DNA of 6,823 nucleotides from an uncultured Rivibacter sp. (GCA_946481025.1 CAMLNA010000188.1:1-6823); one strand, 5' to 3'; counted from the stretch's first letter, positions 1 through 6,637 are shown. Translations and numbers: made by a program. The notes: a model not told the origin generated them from the letters alone.

Positions 1-428
1 GGCCGCGTGCTTCTGCACGCAACGAGGCGGCAACACCGCCATGCGCCGCGCAAACGCCGGGCGCGGGCACACCGGCAGGGGGAGCAGGCCCCTGGCAAGG
101 TTGCTCACGATCTTGGCGTGGGCGCGGTCGGCCACTTCGCCGTCGACCTTGACGTTCGAGATGTCGACCAGCTCCCATGCCTGAAGCGGCGCGGGCCGGT
201 CTTCACCTTGTGCAGGCCCATGTCGAGCGGCCCGAAGTTCCTGGCAAACGCGATCTGCTGGTCTTCGGTGAGCGGCTGGCCGCGGAACACCAGCACGGCA
301 TGCCGCTCCATCGCAGCTTCGACCTCGTGCACCTGCGCGGGCGAAAGGGGCTGCGACAGATCGATGCCGCTCGCTTCGGCGGCAAACGGATGCAATGGCT
401 CGAGTTGCAGCGTCGTCATGCTCATCAT
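1..428 (-). pseudogene. TauD/TfdA-family dioxygenase, broken 5' part
   Basis: The first ~75 residues match the N-terminus of Fe(II)/2-oxoglutarate-dependent TauD/TfdA dioxygenases: an LHPFAAEASGIDLSQPL-like opening, AVLVFRGQPLTEDQQIAFAR, then NFGPLDMGLHKVK. After the codons for GPRRF (near 180) the family sequence continues in another frame (ELVDISNVKVDGEVADRAHA, then KIVSNLA), while the original frame ends at a TGA near 105. That is a -1 or +2 frameshift. Beyond about position 94 no frame shows the expected NQLWHSDSSF-like segment with the iron-binding His-x-Asp, so a deletion or rearrangement is likely as well. The start is ATG at 428 or, in the same frame, ATG at 419; no strong ribosome binding site is seen. 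It lies 2 bases after the stop of the receptor gene on the same strand, so it was probably cotranscribed with it. A sequencing error could explain the frameshift but not the lost motif. The substrate is unknown; the rest of the gene lies outside the window. Confidence 0.7.
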
Positions 429-430
429 GT

Positions 431-1408
431 TCAGTCAGCCGTGGCGCCCGAGGCCTTCACCACCTTGGCCCACTTGTCGATCTCGGCGCGGATGAACGCA
501 TCGAACTCCTCCGGTGAATTGCCCACCGGCGTGAGGCCGATGTCGGCCATGCGGGCCTTCACTTCGGGCGACTGCAGCGCCTTCGCCATGTCAGCGCTGA
601 TCTTCTTCACCACCTCGCGCGGCGTGCCGCTGGGCACCACCGCGCCGAACATGCTCTGCACGCTGAAGCCGGGCAGCGTCTCGGCCACGGTGGGCACATC
701 GGGCGCGATGGGCGAGCGCTGCGGACTCATGATGGCGATCGGCTTCATCTTGCCGGCCTTGATGTGCGGCAGCGACGAGAACAGCGGGTCGATGAGCAGG
801 TCCACCCGGCCGGCGAACACGTCGGGATAGGCACCTCCGCTGCCCTTGTAGGGCGCATGCAGCATGTCGATGCCGGCCATCGTCTTGAGCAGCTCGCCGC
901 CCAGGTGCATGGAGCTGCCGCTGCCGGGCGATGCGTAGGTGAGCTTGCCCGGCTCCTTCTTCGCCAGTGCGATCAGCTCCTTCACGTTGCCGGCCGCGAG
1001 GCCGGGCGAGGCCGAGATGAGCACCGGCGAGGTGGCCAGCATGGTCACGCCCGACAGGTCCTTCAGCGTGTCGAACGGCAGGTTCCTGCGCAGGCTGGGG
1101 TTGATGACGTGCGAGGTGACCACCAGGCAGATGGTGTGGCCGTCGGGCGCTGACTTGGCCACGAAATCGGTGCCGATCACCGTGCCGGCGCCGGCCTTGT
1201 AGGTCACGAGCACCGGCTGCTTCCAGGTCTCGCCGAGGTTCTTTTCGAGCAGGCGAGCCAGGATGTCCACCGCGCCGCCCGGCGCATTGGGCACGACGAT
1301 CGTGACCGGCTTGCCCGGGAAGCCGGCGCCTTGCGCGACAGCCGGTACAGGCGCGGCCAGTGCGGCGGCAAGGGTGGTGGACGCGAGCAGGAAGGTACGG
1401 CGGATCAT
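431..1408 (-). CDS. Bug/TctC-type periplasmic solute-binding receptor
   Basis: Encodes a 325-residue receptor of the tripartite tricarboxylate transporter (TTT) family, a periplasmic protein that binds a small carboxylate. A signal peptide is clear: MIRR, a hydrophobic stretch to about residue 19, then AVA at 23-25 with likely cleavage before Gln26. Family marks follow in order: PVTIVVPNAPGGAVDILAR at 34-52, GTDFVAKSAPDGHT at 79-92, SHVINP at 99-104, YASPGSGSSMHLGGELL at 158-174 and APYKG at 185-189. Length is normal for the family. An in-frame ATG 69 bases upstream is rejected: it adds 23 residues before an obvious signal peptide and overlaps the best promoter, while the chosen start has GGAG 6 bases before it. 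The gene diverges from the oxidoreductase operon, and no TctA or TctB membrane genes are visible. The ligand cannot be predicted; family members bind citrate, other dicarboxylates and tricarboxylates, aromatic acids or nicotinate-like acids. Confidence 0.93.
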   Translation of the reverse strand: MIRRTFLLASTTLAAALAAPVPAVAQGAGFPGKPVTIVVPNAPGGAVDILARLLEKNLGETWKQPVLVTYKAGAGTVIGTDFVAKSAPDGHTICLVVTSHVINPSLRRNLPFDTLKDLSGVTMLATSPVLISASPGLAAGNVKELIALAKKEPGKLTYASPGSGSSMHLGGELLKTMAGIDMLHAPYKGSGGAYPDVFAGRVDLLIDPLFSSLPHIKAGKMKPIAIMSPQRSPIAPDVPTVAETLPGFSVQSMFGAVVPSGTPREVVKKISADMAKALQSPEVKARMADIGLTPVGNSPEEFDAFIRAEIDKWAKVVKASGATAD

Positions 1409-1414
1409 GCAGGT

Positions 1415-1418
1415 CTCC
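1415..1418 (-). promoter_or_regulatory. Ribosome binding site of the left receptor gene
   Basis: GGAG on the minus strand, 6 bases before the ATG at 1408. It fixes this start rather than the upstream in-frame ATG at 1477. Confidence 0.7.
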
Positions 1419-1433
1419 AGAGAAGATAGCCAA

Positions 1434-1462
1434 ATAATGATCTTCGCGTCCACAAATATCAA
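1434..1462 (-). promoter_or_regulatory. Sigma70-like promoter of the left receptor unit
   Basis: On the minus strand, TTGATA (1457-1462, 5 of 6 to the -35 consensus) is followed after exactly 17 bases by CATTAT (1434-1439, 4 of 6 to the -10 consensus). Transcription would begin near 1427, giving a leader of about 20 bases that contains the GGAG. A dyad GAAGAT/ATCTTC (1422-1427 and 1440-1445) flanks the -10 box and could be an operator. This is read from consensus only. Confidence 0.5.
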
Positions 1463-1505
1463 CACCTCGTACCACAACCTGCTGGAAAACCCTAGGCAAT
1501 ATTTA

Positions 1506-1548
1506 AAATTTCGGTCGCTACGCTCAAATTTATCTTGAACATTTCGAA
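1506..1548. promoter_or_regulatory. Candidate operator motifs in the divergent intergenic region
   Basis: An AT-rich patch in otherwise GC-rich DNA holds two AAATTT palindromes (1506-1511 and 1526-1531) whose starts are 20 bases apart, about two helical turns. TTGAAC (1535-1540) and TCGAAC (1544-1549) follow as near-identical half-sites 9 bases apart, the second within the palindrome TTCGAA (1543-1548). Such spacing suits a dimeric or tetrameric regulator such as the IclR protein encoded at 3115-3915. Short AT-rich palindromes are common, so this is suggestive only. Confidence 0.25.
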
Positions 1549-1563
1549 CGCAGCGTCCAGAAT
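1535..1563 (+). promoter_or_regulatory. Possible promoter of the oxidoreductase operon
   Basis: TTGAAC (1535-1540) and CAGAAT (1558-1563) are 17 bases apart and each match 4 of 6 consensus positions. The leader to the ATG at 1611 would be about 40 bases. The -35 overlaps the TTGAAC/TCGAAC half-sites, as expected of a promoter under regulator control. The match is weak; an activator-dependent promoter elsewhere in 1409-1610 is equally possible. Confidence 0.3.
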
Positions 1564-1610
1564 CCGCTCATCCGCACACCAGCCCGATCGACCGACCGGA
1601 GACGACCCTG

Positions 1611-3044
1611 ATGAAGACCGTTGAGCGCACCGATGAACGCATCCTGTCGTCGGACATCTTCGAGCGCGACCGCGGCTCTTCGAGGCCCGACCAGGGCAAG
1701 TGGTACGAGCCCGGACGCGACATCCCGGTCTATCACCGCTGCGACGTGCTGGTGGTGGGCGGCGGGCCCTCGGGCACCGCGGCGGCTGCGGCCGCGGCGA
1801 AACAAGGCGCCGACGTGGCGCTGCTCGAGCGCTACAACCACCTGGGCGGGCTGTCCACCGGCGGCCTCGTGATCTGGATCGACCGCATGACCGACTGGTC
1901 GGGCGACCTGGTGATCCGCGGCTTTGCGGAGGAGCTGTTCGACCGCCTGCCCGCCGACGCGGTGGCCGGCCCGTCGCGCGCCGAGTGGGGCTCGCGCGAT
2001 GCGGCCCGCGCCGGCTACTGGAGCCACCGCACCGCGGCCTACCACGGCGTGGTGACCTGGTCGCCCACCATCGACCCCGAGCGCCTGAAGCTGCTGAGCC
2101 AGGACATCGTGCTGGAGCGCAAGGTCAAGCTCATCTACCACTCCTGGGGCTCATGGCCCATCGTCGAGAACGGGCAGGTCAAGGGCGTGGTGTTCGAAAG
2201 CAAGGAAGGCCGCATGGCCATCATGGCCCGCGTGGTGATCGATGCCACCGGTGACGGCGACATGTTCGCCCGCGCCGGCGCGGCCTACGACAACGACATC
2301 GAGGAAGCCGACGTCCACCACTGCATGAACACCTCGTGGCTCTTCGGCGGCGTGGACATGAAGCGCTGGATCGACTTCAAGGCCGGCGAGCCCGAGAAGC
2401 ATGCGGCCTTCATGCAGGGCGGGCGCGAGCAGCTGGGCCTGTTCGAGCGGCCCTTCGTGAGCTGGCGCAACGACGTCGCGCTGTTCATGGGGCCGCGCCA
2501 GTCGGGCTACTCGGCGCTCGACGTGGACGACCTCACCGAGGTGGAGGTGAAGTCGCACCGGGCGATGGCGGCCCACCTCGAATACTTTCGACAACACGCG
2601 CCCGGCTTCGAAAACGCCTACATGATGCAAAGCGCCCCGCAGATCGGCGTGCGCCATGCGCGCAGGCTCAAGGGCGTGGGGGCGGTGCTGCGCACCCAGT
2701 GGCCCAATGGCATCGCGCTGCCAGACGAAGTGGGCGTGAGCCCGGCGGTGTCGCCCAAGTTTCCGAACATCTCCATTCCCTACGGCGCGCTGGTGCCCGA
2801 AAGACTGGAGGGCCTGCTGGCCTGCGGGCGCCACATCTCGTGCGACAAGAACTCGCACGGCTTCATGCGCGAGATCCCGCAGTGCTGGATCACCGGCCAG
2901 GCGGCCGGCGCAGCCGCCGCGCTGGCGGTGGCTCGCAACGTGCAGCCGCGTGCGGTGGACGTGCACGAACTGCAGGCCGCGCTGCTGGCCCAGGGCGTGT
3001 TCCTGCGCCGCAGCGAAGACGCCGTGCAGGCCGAGGCCGCCTGA
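1611..3044 (+). CDS. FAD-dependent oxidoreductase (FAD_oxidored-like)
   Basis: A 477-residue soluble flavoprotein with no signal peptide. An N-terminal extension of about 43 residues leads into a Rossmann fold with the dinucleotide-binding motif VVGGGPSG (48-55) and the acidic residue closing the second strand (ALLE, Glu72). LGGLSTGG (77-84) then resembles the flavin-contacting loop of the FAD_oxidored (PF12831-like) group, which often holds Cys where Ser or Thr stand here. ATGDGD (211-216) is the second FAD-binding motif. The C-terminal FAD segment spans 400-439, with LACGRHISCD and GQAAGAAAALA. The start is supported by CGGAGA about 8 bases before ATG. It is the first gene of the rightward operon and presumably oxidises the imported acid or an intermediate before or after the aconitase X step. 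The substrate is unknown. Similarity in role to tricarballylate dehydrogenase (TcuA) is possible but the motifs do not show it. FAD binding is well supported; the reaction is not. Confidence 0.88.
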   Translation: MKTVERTDERILSSDIFERDRGSSRPDQGKWYEPGRDIPVYHRCDVLVVGGGPSGTAAAAAAAKQGADVALLERYNHLGGLSTGGLVIWIDRMTDWSGDLVIRGFAEELFDRLPADAVAGPSRAEWGSRDAARAGYWSHRTAAYHGVVTWSPTIDPERLKLLSQDIVLERKVKLIYHSWGSWPIVENGQVKGVVFESKEGRMAIMARVVIDATGDGDMFARAGAAYDNDIEEADVHHCMNTSWLFGGVDMKRWIDFKAGEPEKHAAFMQGGREQLGLFERPFVSWRNDVALFMGPRQSGYSALDVDDLTEVEVKSHRAMAAHLEYFRQHAPGFENAYMMQSAPQIGVRHARRLKGVGAVLRTQWPNGIALPDEVGVSPAVSPKFPNISIPYGALVPERLEGLLACGRHISCDKNSHGFMREIPQCWITGQAAGAAAALAVARNVQPRAVDVHELQAALLAQGVFLRRSEDAVQAEAA

Positions 3045-3066
3045 ATCGACCATGCACGGCACCACT

Positions 3067-3110
3067 ACAGTCCCCCCAACGGCCGCGCAGGAGCGGCTGC
3101 ACAGGACTGT
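3067..3110 (+). promoter_or_regulatory. Nested inverted repeat over the iclR-type gene's ribosome binding site
   Basis: Outer arms ACAGTCC (3067-3073) and GGACTGT (3104-3110) are perfectly complementary. Inside them GCCGC (3082-3086) and GCGGC (3093-3097) form a second stem with a 6-base loop. The outer right arm includes the last three bases of AGGA (3103-3106), the ribosome binding site of the regulator starting at 3115. In RNA the fold could hide that site; in DNA the two 7-base arms could be operator half-sites. There is no T tract, so it is not a classic terminator. Confidence 0.35.
3103..3106 (+). promoter_or_regulatory. Ribosome binding site of the IclR-family gene
   Basis: AGGA, 8 bases before ATG 3115. 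It favours that start over the in-frame ATG at 3052, whose nearest purine-rich stretch (GAGG at 3033) is about 15 bases away. Confidence 0.55.
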
Positions 3111-3114
3111 CGAC

Positions 3115-3915
3115 ATGGCCGAGAACACCAACACCAACGAATCCCGTCCCGACACCGTGAGCGCGCTGGAGCGCGGCATCGCGGTGCTGCGCTGCTTCGA
3201 CGAAGACCGGCGCGTGCTGACCCCCACCGAGCTGGCGCGGCTCACCGGCATTCCGCGCCCCACCGTCACGCGGCTGGCCACCACGCTGGTGACGCTGGGG
3301 CTCATGAAGCAGGAACACGGCAGCGAGCGCTTCATGCTGGGCCCCGGGGTGGTGTCGCTGGCGCGGGTGTTCCTCGCCGGCCTCGACGTGCGCGCGGTGG
3401 CCCGGCCCCACATGCAGCAGCTCGCCGAAACCATGGGCGGCTCGGTGTACCTGGCGGTACGCGACGGGCTGGAAATGGTGCTGATCGAGGCCTGCCGGCC
3501 CCGGTCTTCGATGCTGGCCGCGCGGCTGGACGTGGGCTCGCGCGCGCCGATGGCCAACTCGGCGCTGGGACGCGCCTACCTCGCGGCGCTGCCGGCGACC
3601 GAGCGCGATGCGCTCATCGAGACCCTGCGCCTGGCACGCGGCAGCGACTGGTCGGCGCAAAGCGGCGGCCTGAACCGGGCCCTCGACGATGCCCACCGGC
3701 TCGGCTACTGCATCTCGGCAGGCGAGTTCCACCGCGAGATCAACTCCGTGTCGGTGCCCATCGTGGGCCCCACCGGCGAGGTGATGGCGCTCAACTGCGG
3801 CAGCGCCGCCTTCGTGTTCACCGAAGACAAGCTGCGCGGCGAGATCGCGCCGGCGTTGATCGAGATGGCCAAGACCCTGGCCAGGGAGATCGGCGGCCAC
3901 GTGCCGCACGTCTGA
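3115..3915 (+). CDS. IclR-family transcriptional regulator
   Basis: A 266-residue regulator, normal length for the family. The N-terminal winged helix-turn-helix is recognisable: SALERGIAVLRCF (16-28), then LTPTELARLTGIPRPTVTRL (35-54) containing the helix-turn-helix, and the wing leading to RFMLGPGVVSLAR. The rest is the IclR effector-binding domain, with HMQQLAETMGGSVYLAVRDG, then VGSRAPMANSALGRAYLAAL (the conserved loop following the ligand-pocket strand) and SVSVPIVGPTGEVMALN near the end. IclR proteins bind small organic acids and either repress or activate nearby catabolic operons. The gene sits inside the operon, 70 bp after the oxidoreductase gene and 24 bp before the aconitase X gene, so it likely regulates its own unit and perhaps the divergent receptor. 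ATG 3115 is chosen for its AGGA; ATG 3052 would add 21 residues of no family resemblance. The effector is unknown. Confidence 0.93.
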   Translation: MAENTNTNESRPDTVSALERGIAVLRCFDEDRRVLTPTELARLTGIPRPTVTRLATTLVTLGLMKQEHGSERFMLGPGVVSLARVFLAGLDVRAVARPHMQQLAETMGGSVYLAVRDGLEMVLIEACRPRSSMLAARLDVGSRAPMANSALGRAYLAALPATERDALIETLRLARGSDWSAQSGGLNRALDDAHRLGYCISAGEFHREINSVSVPIVGPTGEVMALNCGSAAFVFTEDKLRGEIAPALIEMAKTLAREIGGHVPHV

Positions 3916-3939
3916 GCCGCCTGAGGAAGAAGCACCGCG

Positions 3940-5235
3940 ATGCGCCTGAACGACGACGAACAAGCCATGCTCGACGGACGCGACGGCCCCGCGGTGCGGC
4001 GCGCAATGGACCTGCTGGTGCGCTACGGCGAGGCGCTGGGCGCCGAGCGGCTGGTGGACACGAACAACGTGACCGGCACCTTTGCCGCCACCAGCCCGCT
4101 GATGGTCGCCTTTGCCGAAAAGCACGGCGGCATGGACGCGGTGTTCTCCGAGTTCAACCTCGACAGCCCCGAGATCGTGCAGGTGCCGCCGGCCCGGGTG
4201 TTCACCTCGCACCTGCAGCTCACGCTCGACCCCCAGCATGCCGAGCGCATGAACGCCCCGCAGGACGTGGTGCGCTTCTATCCGAAGAGCGAGGCCTACA
4301 CCGCCGGCCGCGGCATCCAGCTCACCCACACCTGCACGCCCTACCAGGTGGGCAACGTGCCCACCCGCGGCGAGCACTGCGCCTGGATGGAATCGTCGGC
4401 CGTCATCTACTGCAACTCGGTGCTGGGCGCGCGCACGAACGCCGAAGGCCGCGAAAGCGCGGGCGCCGCCATGCTCACCGGCAAGATCCCCTGCTGGGGC
4501 TACCACCTCGACGAGAACCGCCTGGGCACCCACCTCGTGCAGCTCGACATCGACGTCGAGACCACGTCCGACTGGGGCCTGCTGGGCTACTTCATCGGCG
4601 AGTGGGTGCAGGAGCGTGTGCCGGTGGTTCGAGGCCGCAACGGCCGCTTCGCCAGCGTGCCCAACCTGGCGCGGCTCAAGCACTTCGGCGCGGCGGCGGC
4701 CTCTTCGGGCGGCGTCGAGATGTACCACCTGGTGGGCATCACGCCGGAGGCGCTGACGATGGAACAAGCCTTCGGCCGCAACACGCCCATCGACACGGTG
4801 CGCTACGGCGATGCCGAGCGCCGCAGGACCTGGGAGCAGCTCAACGCGACGGCCGGCGATTCGAAGGTGGACTACGTGATGCTCGGCTGCCCGCACTACA
4901 CGCTCGAGCAGATCTGGGAAGCCTGCCAGCTGCTCGAGGGCCGCAAGGTGCACGCCCACTGCGAGCTGTGGATCTTCACGCCGCGTGCCATCAAGGCCCT
5001 GGCCGACCAGAACGGCTACACGAAGATCATCGAAGACGCGGGCGGCCGTCTCATGAGCGACAGCTGCTCGGCCATGAGCCGGGGGGTGCCCACCGGCACC
5101 AGGGTGGTGGCGCTGGACTCGGCCAAGCATGCGCACTACCTGCCGGCCATTGCCGGCGTGCAGGCCTGGTACGGCAGCACGGCGGACTGCATCAACGCGG
5201 CCTGCACCGGGCGCTGGGAAGGGCGGTTCGCATGA
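3940..5235 (+). CDS. Aconitase X large (catalytic) subunit
   Basis: A 431-residue protein of the aconitase X group (formerly DUF521), cytosolic iron-dependent dehydratases. Seen: MRLNDDEQAMLDGRDGPAVR at the start, VDTNNVTGTF (39-48), HTCTPYQVGNVPTRGEH (130-146), AWMESSAVIYCNSVLGARTN (148-167), GYHLDEN soon after, MLGCPHYTLEQ (314-324) and SDSCSAM (373-379). Cys132, Cys317 and Cys376 lie in the three conserved motifs and are the likely metal or iron-sulfur ligands. GAGGAAG lies 10 bases before the ATG. The stop overlaps the small-subunit start by ATGA, so both subunits should be made in step. Characterised relatives dehydrate cis-3-hydroxy-L-proline (bacteria) or mevalonate 5-phosphate (archaea). 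Neither role is supported by neighbours here: no proline-type reductase and no isoprenoid genes. Cys147 and Cys158 stand where, from memory, relatives usually have Ile and Ala. The family call is firm; the substrate is open. Confidence 0.93.
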   Translation: MRLNDDEQAMLDGRDGPAVRRAMDLLVRYGEALGAERLVDTNNVTGTFAATSPLMVAFAEKHGGMDAVFSEFNLDSPEIVQVPPARVFTSHLQLTLDPQHAERMNAPQDVVRFYPKSEAYTAGRGIQLTHTCTPYQVGNVPTRGEHCAWMESSAVIYCNSVLGARTNAEGRESAGAAMLTGKIPCWGYHLDENRLGTHLVQLDIDVETTSDWGLLGYFIGEWVQERVPVVRGRNGRFASVPNLARLKHFGAAAASSGGVEMYHLVGITPEALTMEQAFGRNTPIDTVRYGDAERRRTWEQLNATAGDSKVDYVMLGCPHYTLEQIWEACQLLEGRKVHAHCELWIFTPRAIKALADQNGYTKIIEDAGGRLMSDSCSAMSRGVPTGTRVVALDSAKHAHYLPAIAGVQAWYGSTADCINAACTGRWEGRFA

Positions 5236-5678
5236 GCGGCACCGAGACGGCCAAGGTGGTGCTGCACGGGCGCAAGGTGGTCGGCGGCGTGGTCGAAGGC
5301 GAGGCGCTGGTCACGCGCGACCACATCTCCGGCTGGGGCGGCATCGACCCGCGCACCGGCAGCGTGATCGAGGTGCGCCACGAACTGCGCGGCCGGAGCT
5401 TCGCCGGCAAGGTGCTGGTGTTTCCGGGGGCCAAGGGCTCCTCGGGCTGGTCGGCGATGTTCCATGCCACCCGGCTGTACGGCAAGGCGCCGGCCGCCAT
5501 GCTGTTCAACGAGATGACCACCAAGGTCGCACTCGGCGCGGTGGTCACCCATGCGCCGGCGATGACCGATTTCGATCACGACCCGCTCGAATGCATCGAG
5601 ACGGGCGACTGGGTCAGGGTCGATGCCGACGCCGGCATCGTCGAAGTGACGAAGCGGACACAGGAGACAAACCGATGA
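5232..5678 (+). CDS. Aconitase X small (swivelling) subunit
   Basis: A 148-residue protein of the former DUF126 family, the small subunit that closes over the active site of aconitase X and supplies a catalytic Ser region. Visible marks: VVGGVVEGEALVTRD (16-30), GWGGIDPRTGSVIEVRHELR (34-53), GKVLVFPGAKGSSGWSAMF (59-77) with the conserved KGSSG turn, then APAAMLFN, KVALGAVVTHAP and a closing TGDWVRVDADAGIVEVT. The length is typical of a free-standing small subunit; in other lineages it is fused to the large one. It starts within the stop of the large-subunit gene (ATGA at 5232-5235) and ends within the start of the receptor gene (ATGA at 5675-5678), so the three genes are probably translationally coupled. 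It should have no activity alone. Confidence 0.92.
   Translation: MSGTETAKVVLHGRKVVGGVVEGEALVTRDHISGWGGIDPRTGSVIEVRHELRGRSFAGKVLVFPGAKGSSGWSAMFHATRLYGKAPAAMLFNEMTTKVALGAVVTHAPAMTDFDHDPLECIETGDWVRVDADAGIVEVTKRTQETNR
5662..5666 (+). promoter_or_regulatory. Ribosome binding site of the second receptor gene
   Basis: AGGAG, 8 bases before the ATG at 5675 and inside the end of the small-subunit gene. It settles the start; the frame stays open far upstream only as a shadow of the overlapping genes. Confidence 0.7.
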
Positions 5679-6637
5679 AGACCCTCTTCAAGGCGCTGGC
5701 GGCAACCGCCGTCTCGTGCTGCATGCTGGCAAGCGCACCGGCCCCGGCACAGACCCGGTACCCCACGCAGCCGGTGAAGCTGGTGGTGCCCTTCCCGCCC
5801 GGCGGGCCCACCGATGCGCTGGCCCGGCTGATCGGCGAGAAGCTCTCGGCCCGCTGGAAGCAGACGGTCATCATCGAGAACAAGCCGGGTGCGAACACCA
5901 CGCTCGGCACCGACCTCGTGGCGAAGTCGGCGCCCGACGGGCACACGCTGGGCATCGTGACCGGCTCGCACGTGATCAACCCGCTGCTCACGTCGAAGCT
6001 GCCCTACGACACCCAGAAGGACCTGACCGGCGTGATGCTGCTCACCGGCTTCCACATGGCCTTGTGGGCCCACCCCTCGCTGCCCGCCGGCAACCCGGCC
6101 GAGCTGCTGGCCCTGGCCCGGCGCGAAAAGGTGAGCTATGCGTCGGCCACCACGCAGTCGTACCTGGCGATGGAGCTGCTCAACTCGATGGCCAAGGTCA
6201 GGATGGAATACGTGCCCTACAAGGGCAGCGCCCAGGCGATGAACGACCTGATGGGCGGCCACGTGCAGCTGATGATCGACCCGGTGTCGCACACGCTGCT
6301 CGAGCAGGCGAAGGCCGGCAAGATCAAGCTCATCGGCACCCTGGGCGCGCGCCCAGCGGAGCTGGCCCCCGGCGCCCCGAGTTTCGCGACCGCCGTCCCC
6401 GGCTACGACTTCTCGGGCGCCTTCGGCCTGGTGGCGCGGGCCGGCACGTCGCCCGAGCTGGTGCGCTTCATCCGCGACGAATTCGCCAGCGTGATGAAGC
6501 TGCCCGAGGTGACCGAGCGCATCTCGTCCATCGGGCAGGAGCCGCTGCTGTCCACCCCCGAGGACTACAACGCCTACATCGGCCGCGAGACCACCAAGTG
6601 GGCGCCGGTGGTGAAGGCGACGGGCGCGACGCTCTGA
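5675..6637 (+). CDS. Second Bug/TctC-type periplasmic solute-binding receptor
   Basis: A 320-residue receptor of the TTT (Bug) family. The signal peptide runs MKTLFKAL, a hydrophobic core, and APA (23-25) with likely cleavage before Gln26; Cys15 and Cys16 do not make a good lipobox. Family motifs: PVKLVVPFPPGGPTDALARL (33-52), ENKPGANTTLGTDLVAKSAP (68-87) with DGHT after it, SHVINP (98-103), LPYDTQKDLTGV (109-120) and VPYKG (180-184). It is a paralogue of the receptor at 431-1408, sharing WKQ, GTD-VAKSAPDGHT and SHVINP. The loop after YAS differs: SATTQSYLAMELL replaces the usual glycine-rich PGxGSxxHL segment, which points to a different ligand. Overlap of its start with the small-subunit stop ties it to the aconitase X genes, so it probably delivers the substrate of this pathway or a related acid. 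The membrane partners must lie elsewhere. Confidence 0.93.
   Translation: MKTLFKALAATAVSCCMLASAPAPAQTRYPTQPVKLVVPFPPGGPTDALARLIGEKLSARWKQTVIIENKPGANTTLGTDLVAKSAPDGHTLGIVTGSHVINPLLTSKLPYDTQKDLTGVMLLTGFHMALWAHPSLPAGNPAELLALARREKVSYASATTQSYLAMELLNSMAKVRMEYVPYKGSAQAMNDLMGGHVQLMIDPVSHTLLEQAKAGKIKLIGTLGARPAELAPGAPSFATAVPGYDFSGAFGLVARAGTSPELVRFIRDEFASVMKLPEVTERISSIGQEPLLSTPEDYNAYIGRETTKWAPVVKATGATL

Noticed and set aside
177..830. A 217-codon plus-strand open frame at the left end
   Set aside because: It is the complement of the dioxygenase remnant and the receptor gene, and shows no domain of its own.
1409..1477. N-terminal extension of the left receptor to the ATG at 1477
   Set aside because: It would place 23 residues before a textbook signal peptide, has no good ribosome binding site, and covers the best promoter.
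2950..3114. Longer IclR protein starting at 2950 or 3052
   Set aside because: The start at 2950 lies inside the oxidoreductase gene and adds Cys/Arg/Pro-rich shadow sequence. The start at 3052 lacks a well-spaced ribosome binding site, whereas 3115 has AGGA at 8 bases and gives the normal family length.
2151..3557. A 468-codon minus-strand open frame across the oxidoreductase and IclR genes
   Set aside because: It is antisense to two well-supported genes, has no family motif and has biased low-information sequence.
2890..5136. A 748-codon open frame on the minus strand opposite the IclR and aconitase X genes
   Set aside because: Its composition is dominated by Ala, Arg, Gly and His with no recognisable domain, and it runs antisense to genes with clear families. 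Long open antisense frames are expected in GC-rich coding DNA.
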